A stretch of 64,000 nucleotides of DNA, from NCBI GenBank assembly GCA_041596215.1, contig JBFHIZ010000002.1:1-64000 (forward strand), in the 5' to 3' direction. Made by a program: the position numbers and the translations under genes. The stretch comes from JBFHIZ01 sp041596215 (lineage in GTDB: Bacteria > Bacillota > Clostridia > Lachnospirales > Lachnospiraceae). The notes under the pieces are model-generated. The model saw nothing but the letters and a program-made list of their open reading frames with translations, searched no databases and was not told the DNA's origin. This document shows, in pieces, positions 1 to 8,842 of this stretch (position 1 is the first letter of the stretch; each line of letters starts with the position of its first letter).

Positions 1-169
1 CTAAAAAAAGGATTGCGTAAATTTACCTTCGGATTGAATGGTGTAGAGTTCACCCACGATACTCTGACGTATCAGGCACTGACTTGCCTGTTTAATATAC
101 CTTATTTTTATACCATAAACAAGCCTAGTTCTTTGAACTAGAATCTTTTGTTTTTCTGTTTTCTTTTTT
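1..169. other. Non-coding flank, possible ISLre2 right end
   Basis: This is the sequence just downstream of the transposase remnant. I see no credible ORF. It probably includes the non-coding tail and terminal repeat of the insertion sequence, but the partner end is not identifiable here, so the element boundary is not defined. Confidence 0.3.
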
Positions 170-698
170 CTACAAAAGCCAAGTATGCGATTTGAAATAG
201 GTTTTCTTTTTACTATCTCCTGTCAGGCTATGACTAATTGTATCTGTATATTTCCCTAACTCCCCATGTCGATTTTTTTCTGCACGTAGCATTTGCTCAC
301 AACTAATCACCTGATATTCTGTACCTACGGCTTTTGCTAGTTTCCTTTTTTGATATCTTACGAGTTCTAACATATCTCCACCATTTTTCTCATACACACA
401 TAGCTGTGCGACATTACTTGCACCTTTTTTACTCCACCCCCTTGGCTAGAACTCATTCTTTTTGATAGTATATGACTTACATGTCCTTCCGTACTACTTC
501 CAATGACTCCTTCATTATTTGATAATCGTAGCTTTGCTGCCATCCAATTCGATAAAAGATATCCTCTTGCATCTTCCATACCCTGTAGACTACTTTTTAG
601 CTTCGTTTTATTTTTGCTTTTTTCTTCCTGATAGTGCTTGAGTAAATCAACCAATGTACTAAAATCTTCTTTTTTTTATAACGAATCGTTTTTCGCAT
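170..698 (-). pseudogene. Decayed ISLre2 (UPF0236) family transposase, C-terminal part
   Basis: Two reading frames on the minus strand join into one degraded protein. The upstream frame (about 654 down to 367) carries the block EGHVSHILSKRMSS, which I recognise from the C-terminal half of ISLre2/UPF0236 transposases. The expected following text (WSKKGAS...) is broken by a frameshift near 400-440. The downstream frame (397-170) carries the family-like NGGDMLELVRYQ and a final ISHSL segment. A further frame change sits at an eight-A run near 670-677, so homology may reach an ATG at 698. Only about 175 of the usual 450-500 residues remain, so the element is 5'-truncated and inactive. Family assignment is from motif recall, not a search. 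Confidence 0.8.
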
Positions 699-774
699 TT
701 CATTTATATATGTGCTTTAAAACACGTGAGGGGAGCTGTGCGGAGCTTGTGGGGATATATACTGACAATAAAAA

Positions 775-800
775 AGACCCTAGCATTTAATCTAAGGTCT
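775..800 (-). terminator. Intrinsic terminator of the 821-1165 gene
   Basis: Arms AGACC-TAG and CTA-GGTCT pair with one mismatch around an eight-base loop. On the minus strand the hairpin is followed by a T-rich run (769-775 on the plus strand is all A). It lies directly after the stop codon of the orphan gene at 821. Confidence 0.6.
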
Positions 801-820
801 AATACTTTTTTATACAATAA

Positions 821-1165
821 TTAATCCCATTCGATATCAGACAACTTCAGATTATACTTTGTATCTGAATCAAACCTTCTTCGAATATTATAATCATTAT
901 ATTTTTCTCGAATTATGTTTTTTACTTGATTATATATTTCATCACATTTTGTCACGCTGTCATATGACATTGATATAACTATGAGGTGAGAATATGTCGA
1001 TACTCCAAATTCAATATTATTTTCAACTATTTCAGCCCAACTCTCTTTTCCATATGCGATAACACTATCATTAGAATTAAAGCATCTGCCATCACAATAT
1101 ACTTTCATATAATATTCTTGATTAAATCCTTTTTTATAACCTCTTGCAAATTTTAATTCTTCCAT
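821..1165 (-). CDS. Hypothetical protein, 114 aa
   Basis: I do not recognise this protein. It is 114 residues long, has no signal peptide or membrane segment, and ends in an acidic LSDIEWD. It mixes many Tyr, Asn and Asp residues with a basic stretch, NIRRRFD, near the C-terminus. An ATG start is preceded by a purine-rich AGGAATAGGGAAAAG, and a terminator follows, so it looks like a real monocistronic gene. It sits between a dead transposase and a repeat-bearing intergenic region, which suggests accessory DNA. Confidence 0.55.
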   Translation of the reverse strand: MEELKFARGYKKGFNQEYYMKVYCDGRCFNSNDSVIAYGKESWAEIVENNIEFGVSTYSHLIVISMSYDSVTKCDEIYNQVKNIIREKYNDYNIRRRFDSDTKYNLKLSDIEWD

Positions 1166-1247
1166 CTTTTCCCTATTCCTTTCAATCTAATTATTTGTTT
1201 ACACATTTTTTCAATCATATAACTGCAAAGAAATAATTTCAAGCATT

Positions 1248-1286
1248 AAAATAAGCACCTTAATTAATATGTAAGGTACTTATTTT
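1248..1286. repeat. 15-bp inverted repeat, possible terminator
   Basis: Arms 1248-1262 and 1272-1286 are complementary over 15 positions with one mismatch, around a nine-base loop. The outer ends are AAAATAAG and CTTATTTT, so either strand carries a short U stretch inside the stem. It may end transcripts from metA (reading leftwards) or be an insertion-element relic. Confidence 0.5.
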
Positions 1287-1379
1287 AGTGTTTGCTATTT
1301 TAATGTATTATATAAGGTCTTAATTTACGCCACTCACAAGCTGAATTTTACACCCATTTTTCGACCTTTTTGGCAAAAA

Positions 1380-1409
1380 ATGACGATATTTGACGATACT
1401 TAACGATAG
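1380..1409. repeat. Three tandem 10-bp repeats (TGACGATA type)
   Basis: Three consecutive decamers, ATGACGATAT, TTGACGATAC and TTAACGATAG, share the core T(G/A)ACGATA at exactly one helical turn. Such phasing is typical of a site bound cooperatively on one face of DNA. No partner gene is evident. Confidence 0.6.
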
Positions 1410-1470
1410 ATAAATTTTTATTACTAAAATCCCGTAAGCCTTGTAAAGAGTGAACTTTCAGCCATTCTAT

Positions 1471-2376
1471 CTACAACTCATAAGGTGTCACTTGATAAAC
1501 ATAATAATTTAACCAATTACTATACAAATTATTGGAATGTGCTCTCCACTGTAAGTTTGGTTTTGTTGTTGGATCATCGTTTGTGAAATAATTTTTTGGT
1601 ACTTGAATTGGCTGTCCTTTTTCTTTGTCACGATTATATTCATTTTGTAATGTAACCCGGTCATATTCTGAATGCCCCATGACAAAAATCTGATGCCCCT
1701 CGTTTGCAATCACCAAATACACTCCTGCTTCAGCTGATTCGGCCAACACCGTCAATTCCTTGTTCGCATAGATATCCTCTCTAGAAACCGTGGTATGCCT
1801 ACTATGTGGTGCAAAAAAAACATCGTCAAATCCTCGGACAAGAGGAACTTTACGATTTAAAACACGATGTGGGTATACCCCAAATAATTTTTCTTCCAAT
1901 TGAATCTTATCGATTCCAAAATGATGATATAAACCAGCTTGCGCTCCCCAACATATATGAAATGTCGAAGTAACATTTGCTTTGCTCCAATCCATAATCT
2001 GGCATAATTCTTCCCAGTAATCCACTTCTTCAAATGGTATTTTTTCCACAGGTGCACCTGTAATAATGAGACCATCATACTTTTTCTCTTTGATTGTCCG
2101 AAAAGTCGTGTAAAATCGATCCAAATGGCTCTCTGGCGTGTTTTGAGATACATGTGTCTCCATATATAAAAAAGTAATATCTACTTGCAATGGAGTATTA
2201 GAAAGAGCGCGCATTAGTTGAAGCTCTGTATCTTCTTTTAATGGCATCAAATTCAAAATACAAATCTGTAATGGCCGAATTTCTTGCGATAAAGCACGTG
2301 TTTCATCCATCACAAATACATTCTCAAATTCTAATAATTCTTTTGCTGGTAAATCAGCATTAACTTTAATTGGCAT
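1471..2376 (-). CDS. metA: Homoserine O-acyltransferase MetA, predicted acetyl-CoA type
   Basis: MetA acylates L-homoserine in the cytoplasm, the first committed step of methionine synthesis. At 301 residues it has the normal length. The catalytic Cys142 lies in HICWGAQAGLY, and His235 and Glu237 lie in GHSEYD, at the positions known for the family. Residue 111 is Glu (TGAPVEKIPFEEV). In this family Glu111 is associated with acetyl-CoA use and Gly111 with succinyl-CoA, so I infer that the product is O-acetylhomoserine despite the usual 'succinyltransferase' label. An AAGAGG site precedes the ATG. The gene starts 36 bases after ligA and is probably the last gene of that operon; no SAM riboswitch fits in the gap. 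Confidence 0.95.
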   Translation of the reverse strand: MPIKVNADLPAKELLEFENVFVMDETRALSQEIRPLQICILNLMPLKEDTELQLMRALSNTPLQVDITFLYMETHVSQNTPESHLDRFYTTFRTIKEKKYDGLIITGAPVEKIPFEEVDYWEELCQIMDWSKANVTSTFHICWGAQAGLYHHFGIDKIQLEEKLFGVYPHRVLNRKVPLVRGFDDVFFAPHSRHTTVSREDIYANKELTVLAESAEAGVYLVIANEGHQIFVMGHSEYDRVTLQNEYNRDKEKGQPIQVPKNYFTNDDPTTKPNLQWRAHSNNLYSNWLNYYVYQVTPYEL

Positions 2377-2412
2377 AGTTATCCTCTTTTCAAAAATATT
2401 TATTTTACTTCG

Positions 2413-4368
2413 TTATCTCATAAACTGCTCTATAAACGTATCCTCATTAAATATAGGAATTCCTAATTCTTTTGCCTTCTTGTTTTTTGAGGAAGTTGAA
2501 TTGGTATCATTATTAATCAAATAATCCGTTTTACTAGAAACACTACCAGTAACTTTACCTCCAAGCTTTTCAATAGCCTCTTTCATTTCCGTACGATCTT
2601 TATACTGAAAAAGAGAGCCGGTAATTACCATTGTTTTTCCTTCCAATTTTGAAGGGCCATTCCACGTAGTAATTTCTTCAAACGTTAAAATACTACAAAG
2701 CTTGTCAAACTCATTTCGATTTTTCTCTACTGCAAAATAAGAAACAAATGCTTTTGCAATGACATCTCCCACACCATCTAACGATACTAATTCTTCAAAT
2801 GATGCATTTTTTAATGCCTCAAAATCATTCTTGTATTTTCGTACGATTACCTTGGCATTTGAAACACCAATATTGGCGATTCCTAATCCATATAATAACC
2901 TTGCCATTGTAGTCACTTTTGCATGTGCAATTGCTTCTAAAAGATTTGTTGCAGACTTTTCACCAAAACCTTCCATTTTGCTTATTTTTTCTTTATGTTT
3001 TTCCAATGCAAATATATCAGAAAAAGAATGAATCAACCCTTTTGCAATTAGTTTTTCCAATGTGGACTCAGATAATCCATCAATATTCATAGCATTTCTA
3101 CTTACAAATAAGGCAAATGACTTATTCTTTTTTGCTGGACACTCCTGATTATTGCAAAACAAAACCCTTGCTTCATTTATCATTCGAATTTCCGTTTGTT
3201 CTCCACAAGCTGGACATTCCTTTGGAATTTCAATTGTATTCGTTTTTGATAGGTTTTCCGCGATCTGAGGGATGATCATATTGGCTTTATATACCAAAAT
3301 ATGATCATCTTTCCCTAATTTCAGGTTTTCCATCACGCTAAGATTATGAACACTTGCACGGCGAACACTTGTCCCTTCTAATTCCACCGCATCAAATACT
3401 GCAACAGGGTTAATTAGTCCTGTTCTAGAGGGGCTCCATTCTATATAGTTAAGCTTTGTTTCTGCAAGTTCATCCTTCCATTTAAAAGCAATCGAATCTC
3501 TTGGAAATTTTGCAGTTTTCCCTAAAGATTCTCCATAGGAAATATCATCGTATGTTAAGACCAATCCGTCGGATGGTAAGTTGTACGTTTTTACCTTTTT
3601 TGAAAATTCATCTAGTGCTGCAAATATGGTATTCTGCGTCACAACCTGATATTCTACCACAGAAAATCCTAAGCTTTTTAAAAATGTATATTGCTTTTCT
3701 TTTGAATTATCAAATAATTCTTTATCCGCAGCAACCAAAGAAAAAATATAAATTTCAACTTTTCGTTTTGCAGTCACTGCATTATTTAATTGGCGCACAG
3801 AACCAGAGCAAAGATTTCTAGGATTTTTATATTGTTCCTCTGGATTTTCGATTTCTTTATTGATCTTTTGAAACTCAGAATAAGAAATTACCGCTTCTCC
3901 GCGTAAAATGATTTCATCTTGATAAGGAATTGTTCCTGGAAGATTAATAAACATTTTTGCATTATTTGTAACTACCTCACCTATTTCTCCATTTCCTCTC
4001 GTAACTGCTTTTACTAACTGTCCTTTTCGATATGTCAAAACAATGGTTAACCCATCCATTTTCCAAGAAAGAAGACCTTTGTTATCTCCTAACCAGTTTT
4101 TAAGTTCTTCCTTGCTTTTTGTTTTGCTTAAAGATAACATGGGTTTATCATGCTTTTCTTTGGGAAGATTAGTAACTACTTCATACCCTACATGAAGTGT
4201 TGGAGAATTGGATAATACAGTGTGTAATTCTTTTTCTAATTTCTCTAATTGCTCATATTTTTTATCATATGCAATATTACTTATTTTTTCTTCACTCAAT
4301 GCATAATAGTGATAGGAGGCATCATTTAGTTCTTCAATTAATGCTTTCATTTGTTTCATTTTATCCAT
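2413..4368 (-). CDS. ligA: NAD+-dependent DNA ligase LigA
   Basis: LigA seals nicks in DNA using NAD+. From the chosen ATG at 4368 it has 651 residues. In order it shows the NAD-binding Ia region, the adenylation motif KMDG with Lys103, the OB-fold region, a four-cysteine zinc finger (CPACG...CNNQEC), helix-hairpin-helix repeats (about 480-560) and a C-terminal BRCT domain (about 575-651). An ORF continues upstream to 4473 but overlaps the flavoprotein gene. The ATG at 4368 has a GAGGAAC site and starts at the conserved N-terminal helix, so I prefer it. The protein is somewhat divergent (the segment after YYALSEEKISN departs from the usual pattern), but all catalytic parts are present. Confidence 0.92.
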   Translation of the reverse strand: MDKMKQMKALIEELNDASYHYYALSEEKISNIAYDKKYEQLEKLEKELHTVLSNSPTLHVGYEVVTNLPKEKHDKPMLSLSKTKSKEELKNWLGDNKGLLSWKMDGLTIVLTYRKGQLVKAVTRGNGEIGEVVTNNAKMFINLPGTIPYQDEIILRGEAVISYSEFQKINKEIENPEEQYKNPRNLCSGSVRQLNNAVTAKRKVEIYIFSLVAADKELFDNSKEKQYTFLKSLGFSVVEYQVVTQNTIFAALDEFSKKVKTYNLPSDGLVLTYDDISYGESLGKTAKFPRDSIAFKWKDELAETKLNYIEWSPSRTGLINPVAVFDAVELEGTSVRRASVHNLSVMENLKLGKDDHILVYKANMIIPQIAENLSKTNTIEIPKECPACGEQTEIRMINEARVLFCNNQECPAKKNKSFALFVSRNAMNIDGLSESTLEKLIAKGLIHSFSDIFALEKHKEKISKMEGFGEKSATNLLEAIAHAKVTTMARLLYGLGIANIGVSNAKVIVRKYKNDFEALKNASFEELVSLDGVGDVIAKAFVSYFAVEKNRNEFDKLCSILTFEEITTWNGPSKLEGKTMVITGSLFQYKDRTEMKEAIEKLGGKVTGSVSSKTDYLINNDTNSTSSKNKKAKELGIPIFNEDTFIEQFMR

Positions 4369-4382
4369 GATGTTCCTCGTAA

Positions 4383-5009
4383 CTAACGAATAAAATTCGT
4401 TCGATTTTCTTTTTCTGGTTGTGGTTGTCTGATCCCTGCTTGTTTTCCTGCTTCTATTGATTTTAAAAGCCAAGCCATATTATTGCCAAGATTTCTCATG
4501 GTTTGTAATCCTTCCAAATCTTGTTCAACTTCATCCGAATTGTTTCCATGCACCCCATTCCAATAAGAAGAAGATACAATTGGCATACATGCAAATGTCA
4601 TATACTTATTTATTACATCGATAGAGGCTGTTGTTCCTGCTCTTCTAGCAGATGCAATTGCAGCCCCCGGTTTATACTTAAAGGCTTGGGACCCTGCGTA
4701 AAACATTCGATCCATGACGGAAAGTAATCTTCCACTTGGATGCGCATAATAAACTGGCGTTCCAAAGATAAACCCATCTGCGTGTTTTGCTTTTTCAATA
4801 TATTCATTAATTGCATCATCATCATAAAAACAATATCCATTATTATTTCTACATGCTCCACACCCATTACAATCTCTTATTTCAACACCACCAATACATA
4901 TAATTTCTGTATCAATTCCATTGTCATTTAATTCCTTTTCAATTTCTAGCAGCGCTCTATTCGTACAACCTTTTGCTTTACTACTTCCATTAAATAATAA
5001 TACGTTCAT
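4383..5009 (-). CDS. Iron-sulfur flavoprotein / flavodoxin-family NAD(P)H oxidoreductase
   Basis: A 208-residue flavodoxin-fold protein. The N-terminal FNGSSKAKGCT is the FMN phosphate loop. A compact cysteine cluster, CNGCGACRNNNGYC (residues about 48-61), has CX2CX2CX6C spacing, as in archaeal and clostridial iron-sulfur flavoproteins that hold a 4Fe-4S cluster next to FMN. A further conserved GTPVYYAHPSG motif contacts flavin. It likely moves electrons in the cytoplasm; the substrate is unknown. It lies between rluF (15 bases upstream) and ligA (14 bases downstream) in the same direction, so they are likely cotranscribed. Confidence 0.85.
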   Translation of the reverse strand: MNVLLFNGSSKAKGCTNRALLEIEKELNDNGIDTEIICIGGVEIRDCNGCGACRNNNGYCFYDDDAINEYIEKAKHADGFIFGTPVYYAHPSGRLLSVMDRMFYAGSQAFKYKPGAAIASARRAGTTASIDVINKYMTFACMPIVSSSYWNGVHGNNSDEVEQDLEGLQTMRNLGNNMAWLLKSIEAGKQAGIRQPQPEKENRTNFIR

Positions 5010-5024
5010 CGTTTCCTCCCTTTT

Positions 5025-5750
5025 CTACTTTGGATAGATATTATAAGACCCTTCAATTTGTTTTCGCAATTGTTTTTCTTCCGATTGTGTCAGTTCTCGA
5101 TACTCACCTTCTTTTAAATCTGTAAGCATTACATTCATAATTCGTATTCGTTTTAAAGACAATACTTTATAATCAAAAACTTCGCACATTCTTCTTATTT
5201 GGCGATTTAATCCTTGCGTTAATACTATTCGAAATTGATAGGTGTCAATTTTTTCAACAACACATGGTCTTGTCTTAGTATCTAGTATGTTAACACCTTC
5301 CGCCATCTGTTTCAAAAAGAAAGGTGTGATTTTTTTATCCACTCTTACGACATACTCTTTTTCATGATAATTTCCTGCACGCATTATTTTATTTATCAAA
5401 TCACCTTCGTTGGTAAGCAAAAGAAGACCTTCCGAGTCTTTATCTAGTCTACCAACATACATTAATCGTTTATCGTACTGCAAAAAACGAAATACATTAT
5501 TTTTCACATCTTCATTTGCAGTGCATTCAATTCCTTTTGGTTTATAAAACGCTAAAATTTTACGTTCCGTTTCTTTTGCAATTTTTTCCCCTTTTACATA
5601 TAAAGTGGACCGTACTGGAACTTTTTGTCCTACGACTAGAACTTTGCCATTGCAGACAACCTGTCCTTCCTCGATTAATTGGTCCGCTTTTCTTCTCGAG
5701 CAGTAACCATACTCACTAAGCAATTTATTAACTCGTACATATTCTTCCAT
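5025..5750 (-). CDS. rluF: 23S rRNA pseudouridine synthase, RluF-like
   Basis: Predicted to isomerise a uridine of 23S rRNA (U2604-type). The 241-residue protein has an N-terminal S4 RNA-binding domain (VNKLLSEYGYCSRRKAD) and an RsuA-type catalytic domain with Asp in GRLDKDSEGLLLLT. The motifs RAGNYHEKEY, QGLNRQIRRMCE and RIRIMNV match RluF more closely than RluB. The ATG at 5750 has a GGAGA site; a longer ORF to 5876 would run through the promoter and the gdhA terminator. It leads the operon to metA, from an extended -10 promoter. Confidence 0.88.
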   Translation of the reverse strand: MEEYVRVNKLLSEYGYCSRRKADQLIEEGQVVCNGKVLVVGQKVPVRSTLYVKGEKIAKETERKILAFYKPKGIECTANEDVKNNVFRFLQYDKRLMYVGRLDKDSEGLLLLTNEGDLINKIMRAGNYHEKEYVVRVDKKITPFFLKQMAEGVNILDTKTRPCVVEKIDTYQFRIVLTQGLNRQIRRMCEVFDYKVLSLKRIRIMNVMLTDLKEGEYRELTQSEEKQLRKQIEGSYNIYPK

Positions 5751-5792
5751 GATATCTCCATTTTTGTTATAAATCATATGAAACTGCTTTTC

Positions 5793-5821
5793 ATTATAAC
5801 ACAATTTAAATACGCAAGAAA
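5793..5821 (-). promoter_or_regulatory. Extended -10 promoter of the rluF-metA operon
   Basis: On the minus strand TATAAT (5798-5793) is preceded by TG one base upstream, an extended -10, with a weak -35 TTTCTT (5821-5816) at 17 bases. It is 43 bases from the rluF start codon. Confidence 0.55.
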
Positions 5822-5861
5822 CCCTATGATATAAAGAAGAAATATGAATCTTTGCAAAAAA

Positions 5862-5892
5862 AACTCCACTTAGCATTCACATAAGTGGAGTT
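5862..5892 (-). terminator. Terminator of gdhA
   Basis: Perfect 11-bp stem (AACTCCACTTA and its complement) with a nine-base loop, followed by a T run on the minus strand. It lies 30 bases after the gdhA stop. Confidence 0.9.
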
Positions 5893-5921
5893 TTCTATAT
5901 ACGCTTTCTAGTATGAAATTC

Positions 5922-7256
5922 TTAACAAATTCCTTGCGCTTTCATTGCATCCGCAACTTTTTCAAATCCGGCAAGATTAGCACCTGCTACATAATCACCA
6001 TCTTTACCATATTTTTTTGCTGCTGCATCTAAATTTCTAAAAATATTAATCATAATTTCTTGTAATTTTTTATCAACTTCTTCAAATGTCCAACTGAGTC
6101 GTTCACTATTTTGTGACATTTCTAATGCACTAGTTGCCACGCCACCAGCATTTGCTGCTTTTCCAGGAATAAATATTACATTATTTGCTTGGAAATATGC
6201 AGTTGCATCAAGCGTTGTTGGCATATTGGCGCCTTCTCCAACATAGATACAACCATTCGCTACTAATTGTTTTGCATCTTCTATATGTAATTCATTTTGT
6301 GTTGCACAAGGCAATGCAATATCACATTTTACCGACCAAACACCTTTTCCTTCATGATATGTCGCATTTGGGCGATATTCTTTATAGGTTGATAGTCTAG
6401 CACGTTTCACTTCTTTGATTTCTTGTAATGCTTCTAAGTCAATTCCATCCGGATCATAAATCCATCCAGTAGAATCTGATGAAGTTACAACTTTAGCACC
6501 AAGTTCTTGCGCTTTTTTTGTCGCATAAATTGCAACATTCCCAGCTCCAGAAATTGCTACTGTTTTTCCTTTTATATCTATATTGTTTTGTTTTAAACAT
6601 TCCTTGGTGATATAAAGCAGACCAAATCCAGTTGCCTCAGTCCTAGCTAAGGAACCTCCATAAGAAAGTCCTTTTCCAGTTAGTACTCCTTCATATCGGT
6701 TCTTCAATCTTTTATATTGACCAAACATATATCCAATTTCTCTTGCTCCTGTACCAATATCACCAGCCGGCACATCCGTATCTGCTCCAATATGTTTACT
6801 AAGTTCTGTCATAAAGCTTTGGCAAAAAGACATAATCTCTCTATCCGATTTTTCTTTTGGATCAAAATCCGATCCACCTTTTCCTCCTCCAATCGGAAGT
6901 CCAGTTAAAGAATTTTTTAATACTTGTTCGAATCCCAAGAATTTAATAATACCCAAATTAACGCTTGGATGTAATCGAATTCCACCTTTGTAAGGTCCTA
7001 TTGCACTATTAAATTGTACTCGAAAACCTGTATTCACTTGTACTTTCCCTCTGTCATCCACCCAAGGAACACGAAATATAATTTGTCTTTCTGGATTTAC
7101 TAATCGTTCTAACAATGCATCCGATCGAAATTCTTCTTCCTTCTTTTCTACAACAACTCTTAAAGATTCTAACACTTCCTTTACTGCTTGATGAAATTCT
7201 GGTTGAGATGGATTTTTCTCAATCACAAGTTCGATGATTTCGTCAATATAAGACAT
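5922..7256 (-). CDS. gdhA: NADP-type glutamate dehydrogenase
   Basis: Catalyses 2-oxoglutarate + NH4+ + NADPH to glutamate, a main ammonium entry in gut clostridia. The 444 residues match the hexameric GdhA class. The lysine-rich motif PIGGGKGGSDFDP contains the substrate and catalytic lysines, and DTDVPAGDIGTGAREIGYM follows. A Rossmann domain begins at AISGAGNVAIYA (about residue 235). NADP preference is inferred from overall similarity, not from one residue. It is monocistronic, with a strong promoter upstream and a terminator downstream. Confidence 0.96.
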   Translation of the reverse strand: MSYIDEIIELVIEKNPSQPEFHQAVKEVLESLRVVVEKKEEEFRSDALLERLVNPERQIIFRVPWVDDRGKVQVNTGFRVQFNSAIGPYKGGIRLHPSVNLGIIKFLGFEQVLKNSLTGLPIGGGKGGSDFDPKEKSDREIMSFCQSFMTELSKHIGADTDVPAGDIGTGAREIGYMFGQYKRLKNRYEGVLTGKGLSYGGSLARTEATGFGLLYITKECLKQNNIDIKGKTVAISGAGNVAIYATKKAQELGAKVVTSSDSTGWIYDPDGIDLEALQEIKEVKRARLSTYKEYRPNATYHEGKGVWSVKCDIALPCATQNELHIEDAKQLVANGCIYVGEGANMPTTLDATAYFQANNVIFIPGKAANAGGVATSALEMSQNSERLSWTFEEVDKKLQEIMINIFRNLDAAAKKYGKDGDYVAGANLAGFEKVADAMKAQGIC

Positions 7257-7289
7257 TATAACTTCCTCCCCATACTTTATTATAAAATA

Positions 7290-7318
7290 ATTATATTCTT
7301 CAACATATCAAAACGCAA
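7290..7318 (-). promoter_or_regulatory. gdhA promoter
   Basis: -35 TTGCGT (7318-7313), 17-base spacer, -10 TATAAT (7295-7290), about 34 bases before the gdhA ATG. A GGGGAGGAAG ribosome site lies between. Confidence 0.75.
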
Positions 7319-7326
7319 GTAATCTA

Positions 7327-8574
7327 TTACAAATCCAAATAGTCACTCTTTATATATGCTTCTTCTCCATTAAATAAAATTTTACTCCATCCACTATCAA
7401 GATTTTCTAACAATTCAAAAGTTTCGCCTGCAAGTGCTGCTCCTATATTTTCTGCATTGATACTTGCTTCTTTTCGAATATGGACATTATCCGTCGTTGT
7501 AACCATCGTTCCTTCTACTGCAGCTCCTGCTTCCACTACTTTTTCTTCAACAACTTCTAAATACTCCGTTTTAATATATGCCTCTTGGTCTTCATATATA
7601 ATTTTACTCCAACCATTATCTAAGTTTTCAAGGCAAGTCAATTCACTTCCTTCTTGAACCTTTCCAATTCTTTCGGCCGTTGTACTATCCGATTTACGGA
7701 CATTTACAGTTGTTGTAGCTTTCACAGTTTGAATGATTACTTCTTCCACTACTTCTTCACTTACTACATCTTCTTCTTCAACAATTTCTTCGGTTTCAAC
7801 CGTTTCATCTGAAATAGAAGCCAGTTCTTTGGCTACTTCTACAATGATTTGATCCGGTAATTCCGTAAGATATACTTCAACTTCAGGATTAGAAGCTACT
7901 AAATCATTATATTCCACCTGAACTTTTCGAAACAAATCTACGACATCTTCTTGTTTGGATATTGAGATCAAATAAGTCTGTACATCATCTTCTATTTCGG
8001 AACATTCGACTCTATAATTCTCTCCATCCTTTATAACATACATAGTACTTAACCCAGGAACAAGTTCCTCTAAATCATGAAATTTAACTTCATAGTATAC
8101 ATAACATACATATGTATCATCAAAGGGACCTGGCTTCGTATAGCAAGCTAAGTTTTGATAGGATTCCACAAAGTCACTCTTTTTTAATATTTTTATCCAT
8201 TCTAAATCGTCCATTTCTGTCCGTGCATTTAAAACAGTATCTTTATTTCCTTCTGCAAGGGATGCAAAATAATCTGCAAAAAACAAATTCAGTTCCACAT
8301 ACTTATCTTTCTCTAGTGGGACCTCCTCAATTGCTTTGACTTGTTCTTCTTCTACTCCTAGAACTTCTTGTGCAGATTCCGCGACCATATTCGTTTCATT
8401 TGTTTCTTTCATCACGAAAATCCGAACAACAACAATAGAAAGTAAGCAAACAAAAAATCCTACCCAAAGAGCAAATACTAGTTTTTTATTTCTTTTCCCC
8501 CATCGATCAATCTTTTTGAAAAAATTGATAATGCCTGTTTTAATTCGATCATTTCTATCTGAAAATTTTTCCAA
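7327..8574 (-). CDS. Membrane-anchored protein with two bacterial SH3 domains
   Basis: A 415-residue protein of unknown role. A positively charged N-terminus precedes one transmembrane helix (about 32-53), so the rest probably lies outside the cell. Residues about 90-230 resemble the NTF2-like domain seen in such proteins (FFADYFASLAEGN...VYYEVKFHD). An acidic Glu/Val-rich linker (about 260-285) leads to two SH3b repeats (about 285-345 and 355-415), each with NVRK or HIRK, a GW(S)KI core and an AYIK end. SH3b domains usually bind peptidoglycan, so I infer a wall-associated role. No neighbour explains it further. Confidence 0.8.
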   Translation of the reverse strand: MEKFSDRNDRIKTGIINFFKKIDRWGKRNKKLVFALWVGFFVCLLSIVVVRIFVMKETNETNMVAESAQEVLGVEEEQVKAIEEVPLEKDKYVELNLFFADYFASLAEGNKDTVLNARTEMDDLEWIKILKKSDFVESYQNLACYTKPGPFDDTYVCYVYYEVKFHDLEELVPGLSTMYVIKDGENYRVECSEIEDDVQTYLISISKQEDVVDLFRKVQVEYNDLVASNPEVEVYLTELPDQIIVEVAKELASISDETVETEEIVEEEDVVSEEVVEEVIIQTVKATTTVNVRKSDSTTAERIGKVQEGSELTCLENLDNGWSKIIYEDQEAYIKTEYLEVVEEKVVEAGAAVEGTMVTTTDNVHIRKEASINAENIGAALAGETFELLENLDSGWSKILFNGEEAYIKSDYLDL

Positions 8575-8617
8575 TATTTACACCTTCTCATTCTAGTTTT
8601 TTGTCCAACTCAGTAAA

Positions 8618-8689
8618 TACACCCGACAGGAATCGAACCTGCATCTAAGGCGTCGGAGGCCTTCATTCTATCCGTTATACTACGGGTGC
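8618..8689 (-). tRNA. tRNA-Arg (anticodon CCG)
   Basis: A 72-base cloverleaf on the minus strand. The acceptor stem pairs GCACCCG with CGGGTGT (one G-U pair). The anticodon loop CTCCGAC between AAGGC and GCCTT gives CCG, reading CGG. The T-arm has the usual GGTTCGATTCC. CCA is not encoded. The gene stands alone between a DUF5688 gene and the SH3 protein gene. Confidence 0.95.
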
Positions 8690-8842
8690 AAAATACAAAC
8701 TCTCTAATATTTCATCCCCATTGTTTGTACTCATACTAAGTAAAACGACACTTCCGATATATTACGAATTTATTACACTTCGTTGATAATAATATCATAT
8801 TCTAAAGGTAATGTCTAGTTTTTTCAGGCATTAAAAATCCTC

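Larger units (their letters stand above)
1166..1470. other. Intergenic region with a long hairpin and three decamer repeats
   Basis: About 305 bases without a gene. It holds a 15-bp near-perfect hairpin at 1248-1286 and three tandem 10-base units at 1380-1409. I see no ORF and no recognisable RNA gene. Confidence 0.6.

Noticed and set aside
2377..2412. SAM riboswitch or T-box before metA
   Set aside because: The gap after ligA is only 36 bases and holds just a ribosome site.
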